Counted from the first letter of the stretch, positions 11,831 to 24,533 are shown. The stretch is 64,000 nucleotides of DNA from Roridomyces roridus (GCA_029378245.1 JARKIF010000020.1:1-64000); one strand, 5' to 3'. Made by a program: numbers and translations. Notes: generated by a model not told the origin, from the letters alone.

Positions 11831-14800
11831 ATGCCGGCCAAGTCCTTGGTAAAGTCCTCCTATGCATGTTTCCTTCCTGGCTTATTGGTTTTCCAGGAAA
11901 TCGGGCCTTCGGGTACCGCTGATATTCCGCTCGTTGCCGCAGATTTGTGGGCACTGTATCTGGAAAATGCCAACGAGCGCGCAGCGGCGAGAGCGGAGCT
12001 GTGGAACCGGAGTTTGGGTGCATTTTTGTTATTTGTAAGTCCCCCACTTTCTTCGGTGATCGCGCGGTAATACGGCGCCACAGGCGGGTCTCTTCGCCGG
12101 CGTGGTATCATCTTTCGTGATTTCCAGCGCAGCCGGCTTCCAGTCCGACCCGCAAGTGAATATTCTCGCAAACATCTCGGCGACACTCTCCCACTCTGTC
12201 GCGTCCCCGCCTGGTTCGGGCTTCCCGTCAACGACAGTGGCGATCAACTTCCTCTGGTTCAGCAGTCTCACATTCACGCTGATCAGTGCACTGGCGGCTG
12301 TCTTGGCTCAGACGTGGCTCGCAAACTTCAGCTTCATTCCGATCAAGGGCTTCAATGGTGCCATGGAGCGATGGATCCACGACGATAACGCACACAAGTG
12401 GCGCCTCCATAAAGCCATCGCCTGGATCACCGTCTTAATTCAACTATCCCTGTTCTTGTTCCTCGCTGGTTTCGCTCTGCAGGCTGTGGTCGATGACCGA
12501 GGGCTGGGATGGCTAATTGTCGCCCTTGTCGGCCTCACTTTCGTCATGTACATCATCATCACCGTGCTCCCCTGGATCTCGCCCAAAACCCCCTTTCGCA
12601 CGCCGTTCTCCGATCTCACGGTTCGGACGCAGCGCCCGGAGGATTATTTCGAGGACCCGGAGTCATCTTCGCCGTCGGGGGGAGACCCATCCGCTGTCCG
12701 CCACCGTACATCCCTCCTTGGCACCTACAGGAATCTAATGAAGACGCCGTCCAGGACGCACATCGAGTTGGGCATATACTCCGCCCTGCTGATGGACACC
12801 TCTTCGACCAACACTGTTCTGGATGCCGCAGTTGCAGAACTGATGGGCGTCACAAAGCCTCAACTGTCTTCCGAACATTGCGATAGCCTCATCGAATTTG
12901 GCCTCCCTGCTACTCTCTGCCTTCGCCTGAAACAACTATGTCAGCCGCGTGCCGAACAAAACCCCGCCCTTGTCCAGCGTATGAAGATATACCTTCTCGC
13001 GATTATGTGGATGGTCAATGAGGAGTCGAATCACGCCTCGCAGCTTGCTCTAGCTTTTTCGCCTCTTCTACGGAAGGAGGACGGTCCCTTGTTGAGACTG
13101 CACACCCTTCCCCCGGAATGCCAGGCCATTGCCTTCGGTGTACGCACCCACCTCCTCGCCTCTCGCTGCATGTGCGGAGATATTAGCCCAACGGACTGGT
13201 TTACGATGGTCAAGCATCTCGAGCCAGAGTCTGCCTCCACTGTGTTCAGGGCTGTTGTGCGTGGTCTGGAGATGAATGCAGAAATTAGCCATGACTGTGC
13301 ACGTGTGTTGGCGATTTACATGCATTCGGATCGCTTTGCTGTTGAGACGGTGGAGTCCAAGAAAGACCCGGGTAGATTTGTGCGCAGGTTTTTTGGGGAG
13401 CTCGGTGAGTGTGTTGAATGAACACTCCTTTCCCAAAACTTATTCATCATTCCTCAGAGAATGCATGGAAATTCACTCTGTGTACAAACACCGTACAACT
13501 TCTTGCGGAAGATCGGTTTGACCGGCAGATAACGGGTCTCGAGGGTCTGTCCAATCTTGCTCAAGATGGTACTATTTCTTACATCCCCGCCCTCCTCTCT
13601 GAATCTCCTGAAACTTTGTCAGATACCTTTCGCGAGACCATGGATGCAGTGCTTCCAAATCTGCTCGAGACCCTCAGTCGTGTCAATTGGCGCACTTCCG
13701 TCTCTTGTCTACAGAAGCTTTCCAAGATGTATGAACAAGGTATTGTCCGATTCTTGCTTACAGCTGGGTGGTGATTCAATGCATTCGCAAGACATATTTC
13801 GAGAGTCCATGCGCGGCATCCTGCCAAAGTTTGTTCTTCTCTTGGCCGAACCTTCCAAGGCTGTGCGTGATGCTGTCGTTCATCTGTTGAACCTCATGGA
13901 CCTCGGTAAAGTGGACTTGTTTCTCTAAGAGAGTTGCTGATTGAATAATCCTCAGGAGAGCTGACTCGCGCAGTCAACTGTTACCACAAGATCATCGTTC
14001 GGGACCTCAAATCCTCTGATATGAGTACCCGAATAGGGAGCATTCGCATTCTGACAGAACTTGCGCGGACAGGTGAGCAGATTAAAGGTTGGTCTCACAA
14101 TTGCTGACACCTGTTAAAGAAAAAATGCCAGACATGATCACAAAATTCATTCCGGATGTCTTGGCCTGTGTGGACACTGCGGATGAGGAATTGCATCTGA
14201 ACGTGATTCAGATGTTCCAGGAACTGGCGAAACAAAGTGCCCAGTCCAAAATATTATGTGCCCCACCGATCTTACTAACTCCCCTATCCCAGAAATCTTC
14301 CACCCAACCATTGATGCGAGCATGTCCAATCTGGTCAAGCTCATTGGTGATGAGGACTGGAATGTCCAGGATGAAATTGTGGAGTTCCTGTCTACCCTGG
14401 CCGTTGAAGGTTGCTCCACTTTTTCAATCTGTCGAAGGTTGTCTAACAGCTTTCCAAGTTTCCCTTCGGTCGGCAATAAATCGCAACATCCCTGCGATGG
14501 TCACCGATCATTTGTTGTCACCACACTGGTTTACTCGACAAAATGCTCTCCGAGTCTTCTCTAAACTTGTAGAGTCAGGTCAGGAATTTCACCTGGCATG
14601 ACACAGTATTTGATCTGCTTAGGTGTCTATCCCAATGCAATCAACAATGCATTCCCAAACGTTGCCAAGAGACTGTTGGATGAAGATGGCAATGTCCGTG
14701 ATGCAGCCCTACAAGCAATATGTGTCATTGCCCAAAGTGGTGAGAATGTTTCATTTGCACCATGGACATGAAAAGTCACCTGTTCTATCCCAGACTCACA

Positions 14801-17800
14801 TTCTGTCCTGACTGATGATGTTGTCGAGGCGGTATCTCGCAAATTCACAGACAATGAGTCCCATGTTCGTATATCGGCTTTCCACACCTTTTCGACCATT
14901 GTCAAACTACACAATGGCAAGTATGTTCAGAGTCAACATGTGCTCAGCTCACCGATGTTAATCAGATGCACTCCAGAGTGCGATCATGACTATTGTGCCT
15001 GTGGTTATTTCCCCATTGACCAGTGATTCAAAAACTCAAATTGCTGTTCTTGAAACACTTTGCACACTGGCAAAGACAGGTCTGTCAATTTTGAACTGTT
15101 GCAAATCCTACGTTTACACATTCTTCAGAGATCTTTGCTGAAATGGTCAATGATGTACTTGATCAAATCATTGCTCTTCTATCAGATGTGGCAATCCCTA
15201 GTCATGTCCGCATCCGTGTTCTGCAGATGTTGACCTCACTTGCACCACAAAGTTTGCATTATTTCCTGAAATCACTGTTTCCCATCTGATGCATGATACA
15301 GCAACATTCCATTATAAATTGAAAGCTGCCATCCCTGCAATTGCCCTCTTGTTGGAAAGCAAGGGCGAAATTGGTACAACAGCTACTGCGACATTGGTGG
15401 ATTTTGCAACTAATGGTTTGACTTCGTGGGTGTATTCCTCCTATCCCACCATTCATGGTTTCACAGATTTATTCACTGATTCAAGTTCTGATGTCATATC
15501 TCAAATTGTGTCCACTCTGTCCGAGGGGAATTGCTACACAAGTGAATCAATCCTGCACCTTTTATTCACAATTGAAACCCGAGGTTACTCACAAATGTGT
15601 CCAAGTGTCTGCTCACTCATATCATTCACAGCCCAACAAGCACCAGTGGAAAAAAATTCCAATATCACTGTATTCAAATATTCGCTGGGGCACACAGATG
15701 ATCGTGTTCGACTTGCTGGAATCCGCAATCTCCGGAGCCTTTTCCGTAACAGTAGGATATTGTGTCCTGCTCAAACATTTCTCACACTGCTGATATTAGT
15801 GCAGAACCCAGTCCCCAGCAAATTAGTCTCGCAATTTTGGATGTCACAAAATGCCTCCATGATGAATGCGAGGAAATCCAGGCTATTGCACTCGACATAT
15901 GGATCATGCTCAAGTACAAGACACAACTTGGTACAGGAACCTCCCAGGACCAGCTAAATATTGCTCTGGAGGACATACACTCCACAATGGCCTTGCTCCT
16001 TGCATCAGACACTGAGGCAATATCCACCCAGGTCATCCAGATGCTTGCTTCAATTGCCACTGTGGCTCTTCCAGTACGGAAGGCTGAGGCAAAAGCTGCA
16101 ATACTTGAATTTCAACAAGAAGTGGACCATGCAACTGGGGTGATCATCGAGCTATTGATCAATGGCACAGACCAGAGACGGATAACAATGATTCATACAA
16201 TTCTGGATTTTGCGAAGACCGGTATGTCTGTGGAAGATATGATGTGTTATCAAGCTGAACGGTGATTCAGACATTTCCCGCAGCCAAGGATTTCAAGAAG
16301 TTGTCAAACACGTCACTGGGCTTCTTTCCGACCCCAAAACCGATGTCCGCCTTGCAACATTGAAAATATTCCAGGCCATTTCTGGACAAGGTGTGTCAAT
16401 ATTTCATCTGCAACATGGTGGGACTGATCCTTTTGCGAGACTTTTTCACTGCTTCAGTTGTCAATACTCTGCCAGCTCTCATCAATGCTCTCGGGAAGGA
16501 TGCTGTTAGCTCCTTTGATGATCACGAGGAGGTGTTCCGCATTGAAGTTCTGGAGCTGCTTGCTATTCTGGCTACCCAAGGTAAGACTGAATGCTCCGTG
16601 CTTGAAACCACTGACAGTTCACAGACACAACATATCGTGAGATCATAAGTGCCACTCTCAGTGAGGATTTTGTAACTCGGGCCATTGAGGATAGAGATTG
16701 GTCAACCAGGGTTGCATTTCTAAACCTAATATTCAGTCTTGGGAAGCAAAGTGGGTCTATCCAGACAACAACACCCCTTTAAGCACACTGACATTATCTG
16801 GCAGGTACCCTCAAGACATTCATTGAACAAATGCTGCCTGACATTGGTGGTAATCTGCGTGATGATGACAGGAGCAATCGCCTGGCAGGAGTTCGGCTTC
16901 TGTCTGTCCCTGGTGTCAAGGGTGATATTCTGATTGACATTGATTTTTAGAAACTAATTCCTTGCACAGAGACATCACTCACAAAGTTGACTGATCTTGT
17001 TCCCACCCTTGTGAAACTTCTCTCCGACCCAGAGGAGGATATCCGTATATCAGTTCTTGGCATATTGTCTGAACTGGCCAAACAAGGTCTGTCCCTCAGA
17101 CCCCTCAATTTAATAAAATATAATCAATGCAAAACCTACAGATACTTTCCGTGAAACCATCAATCATGCCTTGCCAGAGCTTGAGGAAGCTTTAAAAGCC
17201 AGTGATAAGAAAACCCGACTTGCTGCTTTGAAAACCTGGTCAAAGTTAGCAGAAGAAGGTCCTTTGTGCCACCCAACATTCTAATCCTGCTGTGGACTCA
17301 CATTTTATTGCTAGCTACCTTTCATGATTGTGTCAATAGTGCTGCTTCTCACATTGCTGCATGTCTAAAAGATCCAGACTTCAATGTTCGGATAGCAGCA
17401 TTGGCAGCCTTTTCCCAGTTTTCCAGAGATGGTGTGTGATCAATTGCTTTCCCAGATGCAAAAAATAACATTGTTTATTCATTAGAGGCCTTCTCCCTTG
17501 CGGTTACCGAAGCTGCGCCAAATATTATATCTCAATCGGAAAATCCAGACTGGGAGACCCATGTCCATGCACTCAAGACATTGAAACAATTTTCTGAAAA
17601 TGGTGTGTCTTTTCCCTTCAGTTTAATTAGTCTGGAAGCCCACACTGTTGCATGTTCAGATGCCTTCAGCGACATTATCAATAGTTTTGTCCCCAAGATT
17701 GTGGAGTCCCTGAACAATCGTGACCATGATGTTCGATTTGAAGGTATTGAATTGCTGCTGCTCCTCATGCAGCAGGGTCAGTCCTTGTTTTAATTCTTGT

Positions 17801-20165
17801 ATCCTCAGTTTCATCTAACATTGCTGCAGATATATACCATAGCTCCATCCAAAGCAATCTTGGGTCCGCAGGGATGTCCACACTGACAAAACTGCTAGTG
17901 GACCGCCATCCACCGGTGAAGCTTGGGGCTTTGCGGCTACTTTCAAAAGTGATCAGACTTGGTGGGTGCCATTGAGCCTGGATTGTTGAATACTAATCAC
18001 TCTATCTTCTAAGAGCAATCACTGGATTGGGTCAAGCACAGTGCCCAGGAAGTTATCCGACTCGTAGCTGAAGTCGACCCATATGATGGGAAAGACATAT
18101 GCATCACTTCACTGGACATGCTTGCAAATGTGGTTAAACAAGGCAAGACTTTCCAGAGGTTTGGACCAACATTCATAATGTTCAATGACTAGAAATGCAA
18201 CTGGATCTCAAAGGCACACTCCGCAAAATTGTCCAGTTGTTGAAATCAAATGATCTCGACACTGCTGTTTGTACAGCTGCTCTTCGTGCCCTGTCAGCCT
18301 TTGCGAAAATAGGTGCTAGTTTTTTGTTCAACTCCGCTACAATAGACCTGACTGATTTGGTCCGGAAGCTGACTGTGTTCAGCCCATTGTGGCTGTTTTG
18401 CCAACAATCATCTCCATTTTCAAGCAAACAAGATATAGTGATGAGTGTCGGAAAGAAGGCACAAGGTTGATTCAAGCCCTGGCTACCATGGAGTCAACAC
18501 AGGCCTCCATTTTTCCGCGTCTTTTCTCTGCACTGACAGATGAACATGTGTATCTCCGTGTCTTGGGATTGGCAGTTTTGTTGGAGTTCATCAGACCAGG
18601 TAGATATTTGATCTTTTGGTGGTTATGTTCTCAACCGGGTTTTAAGACACAGTGGATTCCATATCAGAGCATATCCAAACAATGCTGGCTCTGCTGGAAG
18701 ACCCTGAGCAGGATGTTCGAATTGCGGCCATTCACAACGCAGGTTGGTTGATTCAGACTATCCCCAGTGTTGTGTACTCACCCGGCACTACAGTGGCGCT
18801 TCGGGCGTTGAAACCATCTTTGAAGAAGGGTGCTGGGGAATTTCAAAGCACCATTCACACAGAATGGTGCTCTGTTGTGGAAAAATTGCAGGACCCAGCC
18901 CCACGAACTTATCTTGTTGCATGGGATAACATGCCTCAACTTGCTCACTCCAGTGCGTGTTATGTTATGTTACAAGATCACTAGGGAGAGATTGCTGATT
19001 TCTCACTAGTTTGGTTGGCAGATGACCGTCAAATTCCAGATTTTGAAACACCCATCATTTCAGCACTTCGAAATCTCAGCCCTGAAATCCATCTCTGTGC
19101 TCTTCAAACAATTTTGAGATTGGCAGAGATTGGTGAGATTTATTTATCTCTTCAGAGTCACATAGGACCTTGTGGATTCATGGAACTACAGTCACTTTCA
19201 GACCTACCTTGTGCCGCATCATTCCAGCGGTACTTGCGTGCTTGTCCGATAGGCGGAACCGAATTCAACTCCAATCTTTGAGTACTTTATTGCAGCTCAC
19301 TGGATACGGTCAGTTCTCTGTATTGTATTCACTCTCTGAGCTACTGACAGTTCCGTGTTAGCCGAATTCTGTGCTAGGATTATCATGAGCCACGGAGTTC
19401 AGAAAATTATTTCCACATCCAAGGATCGAGACGATGAAGTTCGTGCTGTTAGCCTCAAGGTGCTCCTGAAGTTAGCTCAACGAGGTCCGTTATCTCCTCT
19501 TCTGATTGTGTGCCCACCTCACAGATCAATAGCGGCCAAGATTCCTGAGAGAATCAAACAAATAACCCCTCATCTCTTGACTCTCCTTCGGCACCAGTGC
19601 ACTCGCCGGGATGCTGTCGCTTTGCTGACATGCCTCGCCGCCGACAAGCCAAGTATGTTTCACCTGCAATTCACTTTCAGTCAGTTCTAATTTTGCCGCC
19701 TAAATACACAGTTCGTGCAAGCCTCCTGGCCACCATGCGGCCATTGCTCCAGGAACAGCACTCGACGGGAACAGTTAGAATCATCTCATGGGGCCATCTG
19801 CTTTTGATCCAGAGTTTGTTCGAAAAAGGTGAGATATTTGAGCTTGCTTAGAAGTTGTACGATCCTCGTTGACCGTCTTCCCCTCTACAGGAAAAATAAC
19901 CGTCGAAGAGGCATCGGACCTTCAATTTGCTCTGTCACTCATTACATCCAAGCAGCCGGCGGTGCAAGACTTTGTACTGAAGTCCATGACCACCACGCTG
20001 CAGCGGTATCTGGGTGGGTGCAATGTTCAACAATCGGTGTTTCCTCATTTTTTGATGACCATACCTTCGACAGCGCGAACACAGACATCCCAGGTGAATA
20101 TCTCTATACAGAATCTCATGGAGGGAAAGGGCAGTAAAGCCAAAGCATTGGTGAAGGGTCTCTGA
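11831..20165 (+). CDS. DUF6535 membrane domain plus giant HEAT-repeat protein (38 exons)
   Basis: About 2135 residues if all inferred introns are right. N-terminal exons: 11831-11848 (MPAKSL; this 48-base intron could be retained in frame), 11897-12034 and 12084-13404. They encode a DUF6535-type module: DLWALYLENANERAAARAELW, a first hydrophobic helix AGLFAGVVSSFV, then AINFLWFSSLTFTLISAL, AQTWLANF, the amphipathic RLHKAIAWITVLIQLSLFLFLAGFAL and a last helix ending ITVLPWISPKTPFRTPF. A soluble helical part of about 230 residues follows. From 13458 the rest is about 39-40 HEAT-like helical repeats of about 39 residues. DUF6535 is a fungal domain of unknown function, and HEAT solenoids bind proteins; a membrane-tethered scaffold or receptor is inference. 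No frameshift is needed if the splice sites given in the exon-array entry are used. Confidence 0.85.
13458..20165 (+). repeat. Exon array: one HEAT repeat per exon, all phase-1 introns
   Basis: Exons: 13458-13568, 13623-13739, 13792-13905, 13956-14072, 14120-14236, 14293-14409, 14450-14578, 14623-14739, 14794-14916, 14966-15079, 15129-15251, 15302-15415, 15467-15583, 15632-15751, 15805-16221, 16271-16390, 16440-16580, 16625-16750, 16805-16921, 16970-17086, 17142-17258, 17315-17431, 17486-17602, 17660-17776, 17830-17961, 18014-18142, 18193-18312, 18369-18599, 18653-18952, 19022-19132, 19192-19308, 19362-19484, 19533-19652, 19712-19828, 19891-20165. Most are 111-132 bases and 117 (39 codons) is the commonest length. 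Every intron splits a codon after its first base, usually G, so each unit starts like D/E-x-F-R and ends like L-A-x-x-G. 15805-16221 carries three repeats and 18369-18599 two. A 60-base in-frame intron in the last exon is optional. Confidence 0.85.
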
Positions 20166-20411
20166 GGATGAATCACAACTTGATCAGAATGCAATAACGA
20201 GCCGCGTGTGTTACGATGAGAATGAAAATACAGTCCGATTCGTATACTTAAGTACGTGTGTGAATACATACATCTTCTCGCCATACATACACAATATTGT
20301 CAGTATTAGTTATCTATAAAACATCGCCATCGGCCAATACCGATGGCGGCGCAGAGTTGGGAGGCCATCGGCCCATGAACGCCTGAGTTCGTCGCAGAGG
20401 CCGGGAAGACA

Positions 20412-21857
20412 TCAATATCCACACAGCCGCGGGCTCCCCGCCGCCCGACTGGGCGCCCGCATCTCCGAATCAAGCTCCGCCCCGCGTGGAACGGTGGTGC
20501 TGAATCCACAACACCGACGACAAAGCGGCATGCTCTGGACGGCATCCAAAAAGAGGGAGCGCTGATTGATGCGTGACCGCCAGCCCTGAGGGCTGACAAG
20601 CACTTGCACGAGGGTGAGGCGGCACAAGGCGGGCAGCGCCGCCAGGGCGGCGTCGAGGGCGTCCCATGGGAGCCGCGTCAGGATCGGACCTGGCGTGTCT
20701 AGGTAGGGTATGGCGAAGTCGAGCGACACGGTAGATAGGAGAGCGGTGTCGAGCGAGGAGAGGGTCTTGAGAAGGATTTGGGCAGCTTGGGAGTGGTCGG
20801 CTTGAACGCGGAGCGTATGGAGGGAAGGGATGGTGGACAGGGGTGTTTGCGCGAGGAAGGCGGCTGCGGGAGAGAGAATGGGTGAGTGAGTAATGTATGG
20901 GGAGGAATGCTTACCCCCAACCTCCAGGTCTGATAGAGCGAGGTCCAGGGTGTGGATGAAAGGAGAGAGTGCTCGGATAGAGTCGATTGCCAACGCAGTC
21001 TCTGGATGGGAGACTTCCAAGCGGATGCTCTCCAAACGAGGCTTGGGGTCGGCAGAAGCGATCCAGTGGAGGATCACAGGGTTGTCAAGATCGACCCAGC
21101 GGAGGTGAGGCGGAGGTCGATAGACACCGGATAGCGTCTCCAGGTTGAAGTACGAACCTTTCTCCTGCGTCACCTTCAATGCCTCCAAACGCGGAAAGGA
21201 AGAGATGATAGAAGCGAGGCGATCCGGGTGTGGGGAGCATATATAGTTGAGTTCGAGATGCGTGATGACCTCGAATGCGGCCGGCAGAGATTTGGGGAGG
21301 AGCCCGAAGAGGCAAAGGGTGTTGAGATTGGGGAACTGGACGACGAACTTGGGCAAGACATCAGATGTCCAAAAGTCACCGACGATTCTGTGGTCCAACT
21401 CCATTTCCCGCACCGAGGATGCAAAGGTCGCGCGTCCAGGTGGCTCAAAGAGACGCCCGAACCGATCGGCGTTTGCCAACGAGATTGCTATGCGGGAGAA
21501 CATCCGAGGACGCGCGTGGAGCATCCATTCTGAGCAGACCAAGCTGCAAGTGGCGAGCATCCCGGGATCGACGTCTCCGATGATGAGCTGCACGAGCTCC
21601 GGTGGCAGACACACAAACGGGCCCATTTGAGAGGAAAGTGTGACAGGCGGCCACACCGGCCCCGTCTCGGTAGCCTCCAGTGGCTCGTAGTCCGTTGGGT
21701 GGACGGAGAAACAGACGAGGCCTCGAAGAAAGGAGCGCAGCATCGTCGCAGTGAGCAAGAAGAGAGACGACCGGTGGCGATCCAGCCCTCGTGGCCATGG
21801 CAATTTGATTGGCATCTTTCCCCGGGACAGTTCGAACGCCACTCCATCAGCATGCAT
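20412..21857 (-). CDS. F-box / leucine-rich-repeat-like protein
   Basis: Two exons, 21857-20915 and 20863-20412, with a 51-base intron (GTAAGC...CGCAG); 464 residues from the first ATG. An F-box-like motif reads FVCLPPELVQLIIGDVDPGM, then ATCSLVCSEWMLHARPRMF, at about residues 80-120. It is followed by irregular leucine-rich strands such as FPNLNTLCLFGLLPKSL, FEVITHLELNYI and PSLHTLRVQADHS. F-box proteins recruit targets to SCF ubiquitin ligases, and the LRR part would bind the target; the target is unknown. The start could be a later Met (MLRSFLRGL or MGPFVCLP). The last 40 residues are Arg/Cys-rich and low in family likeness. It is convergent with the HEAT gene, with about 250 bases between the stops. 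Confidence 0.75.
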   Translation of the reverse strand: MHADGVAFELSRGKMPIKLPWPRGLDRHRSSLFLLTATMLRSFLRGLVCFSVHPTDYEPLEATETGPVWPPVTLSSQMGPFVCLPPELVQLIIGDVDPGMLATCSLVCSEWMLHARPRMFSRIAISLANADRFGRLFEPPGRATFASSVREMELDHRIVGDFWTSDVLPKFVVQFPNLNTLCLFGLLPKSLPAAFEVITHLELNYICSPHPDRLASIISSFPRLEALKVTQEKGSYFNLETLSGVYRPPPHLRWVDLDNPVILHWIASADPKPRLESIRLEVSHPETALAIDSIRALSPFIHTLDLALSDLEVGGKHSSPYITHSPILSPAAAFLAQTPLSTIPSLHTLRVQADHSQAAQILLKTLSSLDTALLSTVSLDFAIPYLDTPGPILTRLPWDALDAALAALPALCRLTLVQVLVSPQGWRSRINQRSLFLDAVQSMPLCRRCCGFSTTVPRGAELDSEMRAPSRAAGSPRLCGY

Positions 21858-21869
21858 CAGTCAGGGCTC

Positions 21870-23219
21870 CGACGGAGTTAAGGCCTTCGATCGCGAGCGA
21901 GGATTGTGCGGCTTGAGCTTGAAAGTAATCCAGGCTCATTGTGTCCACAAGAAAAAATAAAACGAGTCCCAGCGGACATGCTGAGCCCAAAATCGTCGAT
22001 TTTCGAAATTTCCGTGGCCGGGTCGCCCTGGATATAAATTACCAGATCATTCTTCCTGTCATGTACCCTCTCAACACATCTGGTTTTAACACGTCGAACG
22101 GCGTCGGCGAAGGTCTTGCGAATTGGAACCTCGCAATTGAAATCTTGATTGGACTGTGGGAAGCCGAAATGTGCCGCGTGTGCCGCTGAGCCGCTGAACG
22201 CCGGCTATCGGTGGATATGCAGTGCCGGACACGATGCGACTCGGAAACGAAGCAAAACAATGAGGTCCAAGATGGATGCACCAGCCAGGGATCGAACCTG
22301 GCCACCAAGATTTTGCTGCTACTTGATCACGGTGTACTGGGGGAAGGTGGGTACCGCAAGCGCCTGGATTATTTGAATGTCTGCTCAGTTTTTCCGCCGA
22401 CGAAGAGCAACGACGACAGGACCTAGGTGGCAGGGCATCAGCAGATGGACATTTGATTGAATGTGGATGAGAGAACTCAAAACTGGACCTGCTCTCCTGC
22501 CAGACAGCGCCTGGAGCCTAGCGGACCGCATGTGGACCGAAAGGGGCACAGACCCTGGACCAGCGTCAACGTTTCAACCTCGACTCACAGCAAAAGTCAA
22601 GAATCCCACATCCAATCAATGTTCTCCTTCCCTGTATCACCGTCTCACTCAGACGCCTAGAAATAGCGCGAGCTTGGCAGATACCCTGAAAGAGAAAGCG
22701 GTTCTCAAGTCGTCCAATCTGATAGATGGGAAGTTTGACGAAACTTACGGCCGTGGGGGACATCGTCGAAGATAGCCACTGACGAGTGAGCGTTTGTATG
22801 ACATGAACCGTCGGTAACTTTATGAATCGAAGGCGTAGAGAGCTGATCGTTTACACCCAGGCTTCGATGTAAATCAAGCAAAGAGCGGTCTATACGATGG
22901 AGTAGGGAATTCGCCGAACGATGGGCTCGTGGGTGCAGGAATTGGGGGCACACGCGGATACCGTCCGAGATATCGCACAGAGGGCATAAAGCAAGGACGT
23001 CGGTGGGTAGAAGAAATAAACTGTCAAGGATGCCGGCCCAATGCCCGCTCGGACCCGGCAAGAGAACAATGGCATAAAGGAAACCTGGGATAAAGGAATC
23101 AATTGATCAGCCCCAAAGAGCAACAAGGACAACGAGGCTTGATCCAGCTGGCTAGATCATTTGCATGCGAGGACACCCACTTCTCGCGCTCTTCCTTCTC
23201 CCTCGCTCGAAAAAACACC
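21870..23219. other. Intergenic, no supported gene
   Basis: Short overlapping open frames on both strands without motifs. A tRNA-like T-arm is present at about 22279-22303 on the minus strand but no complete tRNA can be folded around it (see rejected items). Confidence 0.4.
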
Positions 23220-24533
23220 ATGTCCCAGCCCACAATCCCCACCCCAGCTCGAGCAGTGTACCCGCCCTTCGAGAGTCCGTGCACCCACCCGGACTGCACT
23301 CACATCTTCCGCCTCAACGGCACCGAGAATCCACTCTCCGCCCTCGCCGCGATGGTCAAGGCGCACCGCCCACACTGCGTTCGTCTTACTGTTGGGTAAG
23401 CCCTAAACCCACCGCCCCTGCCATGCCACTCGTCATGAGCTCACGACGAGTCAGTGCCTCCTACCGATGCTGCCCCACCACCCTCCGACACCCGCCTGCA
23501 GCGCCGTCAGCGAGCGAGAAGCTCGAGGTCACCATGTGCGCATGCCCCCTCGTTCGCTACCTCTGCGTCAGTTACTAAAACCCGACTACGCAGACCCGCT
23601 CACCGGTGGGACGCCAATTGGACACCGCCGGATCGCGACTTCTTCCCCCAAGGACAAGGGGTCATCTCGATCTGCCGATGGACGTGAGTTTCTCAACGTG
23701 CCACTGCGATTCTACCCTCACCTGCGAGTCAAAGGACCGAGTGGCAAAGTCTCGTCGACGGCTCGGGCCACAAAGACGATGAAGTCCGTGTCGAATCGAA
23801 GGGTGGTGCTACGGGCGTGAGGTGAGTTCCTTGTCTGCTCCTCCACGTGGATGTTACAGACGACGCATAGCGCCGACCTGACTGCGTCGCCACAAGGCGC
23901 GCCCTCTGTGAGCTGTAGAACGTCCATTAGCTTGCCAGCACCTCAGGTCGACGCCAATCACGCGTCAAGCAGCGCCGACACTGACCAGCAAACCTTGTCG
24001 GTCAATGCCACCGACTTTTCTCTCTCCAACGACGTCCCACCGAAGCGCAGCGAGCTCATCTTCTTCCACGTATCCTTCGCGGATGGCGCCCGTTCACATA
24101 CAAAGACTCGTCGCCGCAAGACTCGGTCCATGCCTGAAGATGCCTCACTCGTGACACCACAACACATCAAGAAGAGCTGCGACACCGACAGTGAGCGCTA
24201 CGACAAGCTCCAAGCCGACGAATGGACCGCTGCCGTCGACATACAGCGTGTGCTTTGTCGGGGATGCGGTGGCACGACACTGCTCGACCAGCGGGAGGGT
24301 ATGCGGTACTACCCAGGCGCTTGGAACAAACATCGCGGGCGGTGCAGGAAGATCAAGAGCGGGAAAGGACTGGAGGTGAGACACTCGTTGAGGGGGCGTG
24401 GACTGTTTTCCGAGTGGCTCATTTCCTTTACGAGGGCGCGGACCATGCAAGAGCCGTGTATGCGTTCTGGAACCCACAGGCGGGTGTCGAGGCTGACAAT
24501 AGGACGAAGAGAACCGCCCGGAAATCCCGCGTG
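23220..24533 (+). CDS. Hypothetical protein with two Cys/His finger-like motifs
   Basis: Starts at ATG 23220 (MSQPTIPTPAR). The first exon, ending at a GTAAGC donor at 23396, has CTHPDCTHIFRLNG followed by HRPHC, a possible CxxxxC...HxxxC finger. A later part (about 23850-24375) reads ERYDKLQADEWTAAVD, then CRGCGGTTLLDQREG and YYPGAWNKHRGRC, i.e. C-x2-C, a spacer, then H-x3-C. A CRGC...YYPGxWxKHRxxC block of this form is common in agaricomycete hypothetical proteins, sometimes in tandem copies. Splicing of the middle part (23396-23850) is unresolved, because two frames are open there, and the C-terminal exon is a guess (DEENRPEIPRE after about 24504). A nucleic-acid or protein-binding role is possible but not shown. 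Confidence 0.5.

Noticed and set aside
18313..18470. Apparent frameshift in the HEAT gene (a frame running into a stop at 18470)
   Set aside because: Using the acceptor GGAAG at 18368 instead of the earlier one gives a normal phase-1 exon in the correct frame. No mutation is needed.
22273..22350. tRNA-like T arm (CCAGG-TTCGATC-CCTGG) on the minus strand
   Set aside because: The 3' half looks like a tRNA, but no matching 5' acceptor strand, D arm or anticodon stem is found within 100 bases. At best a tRNA fragment.
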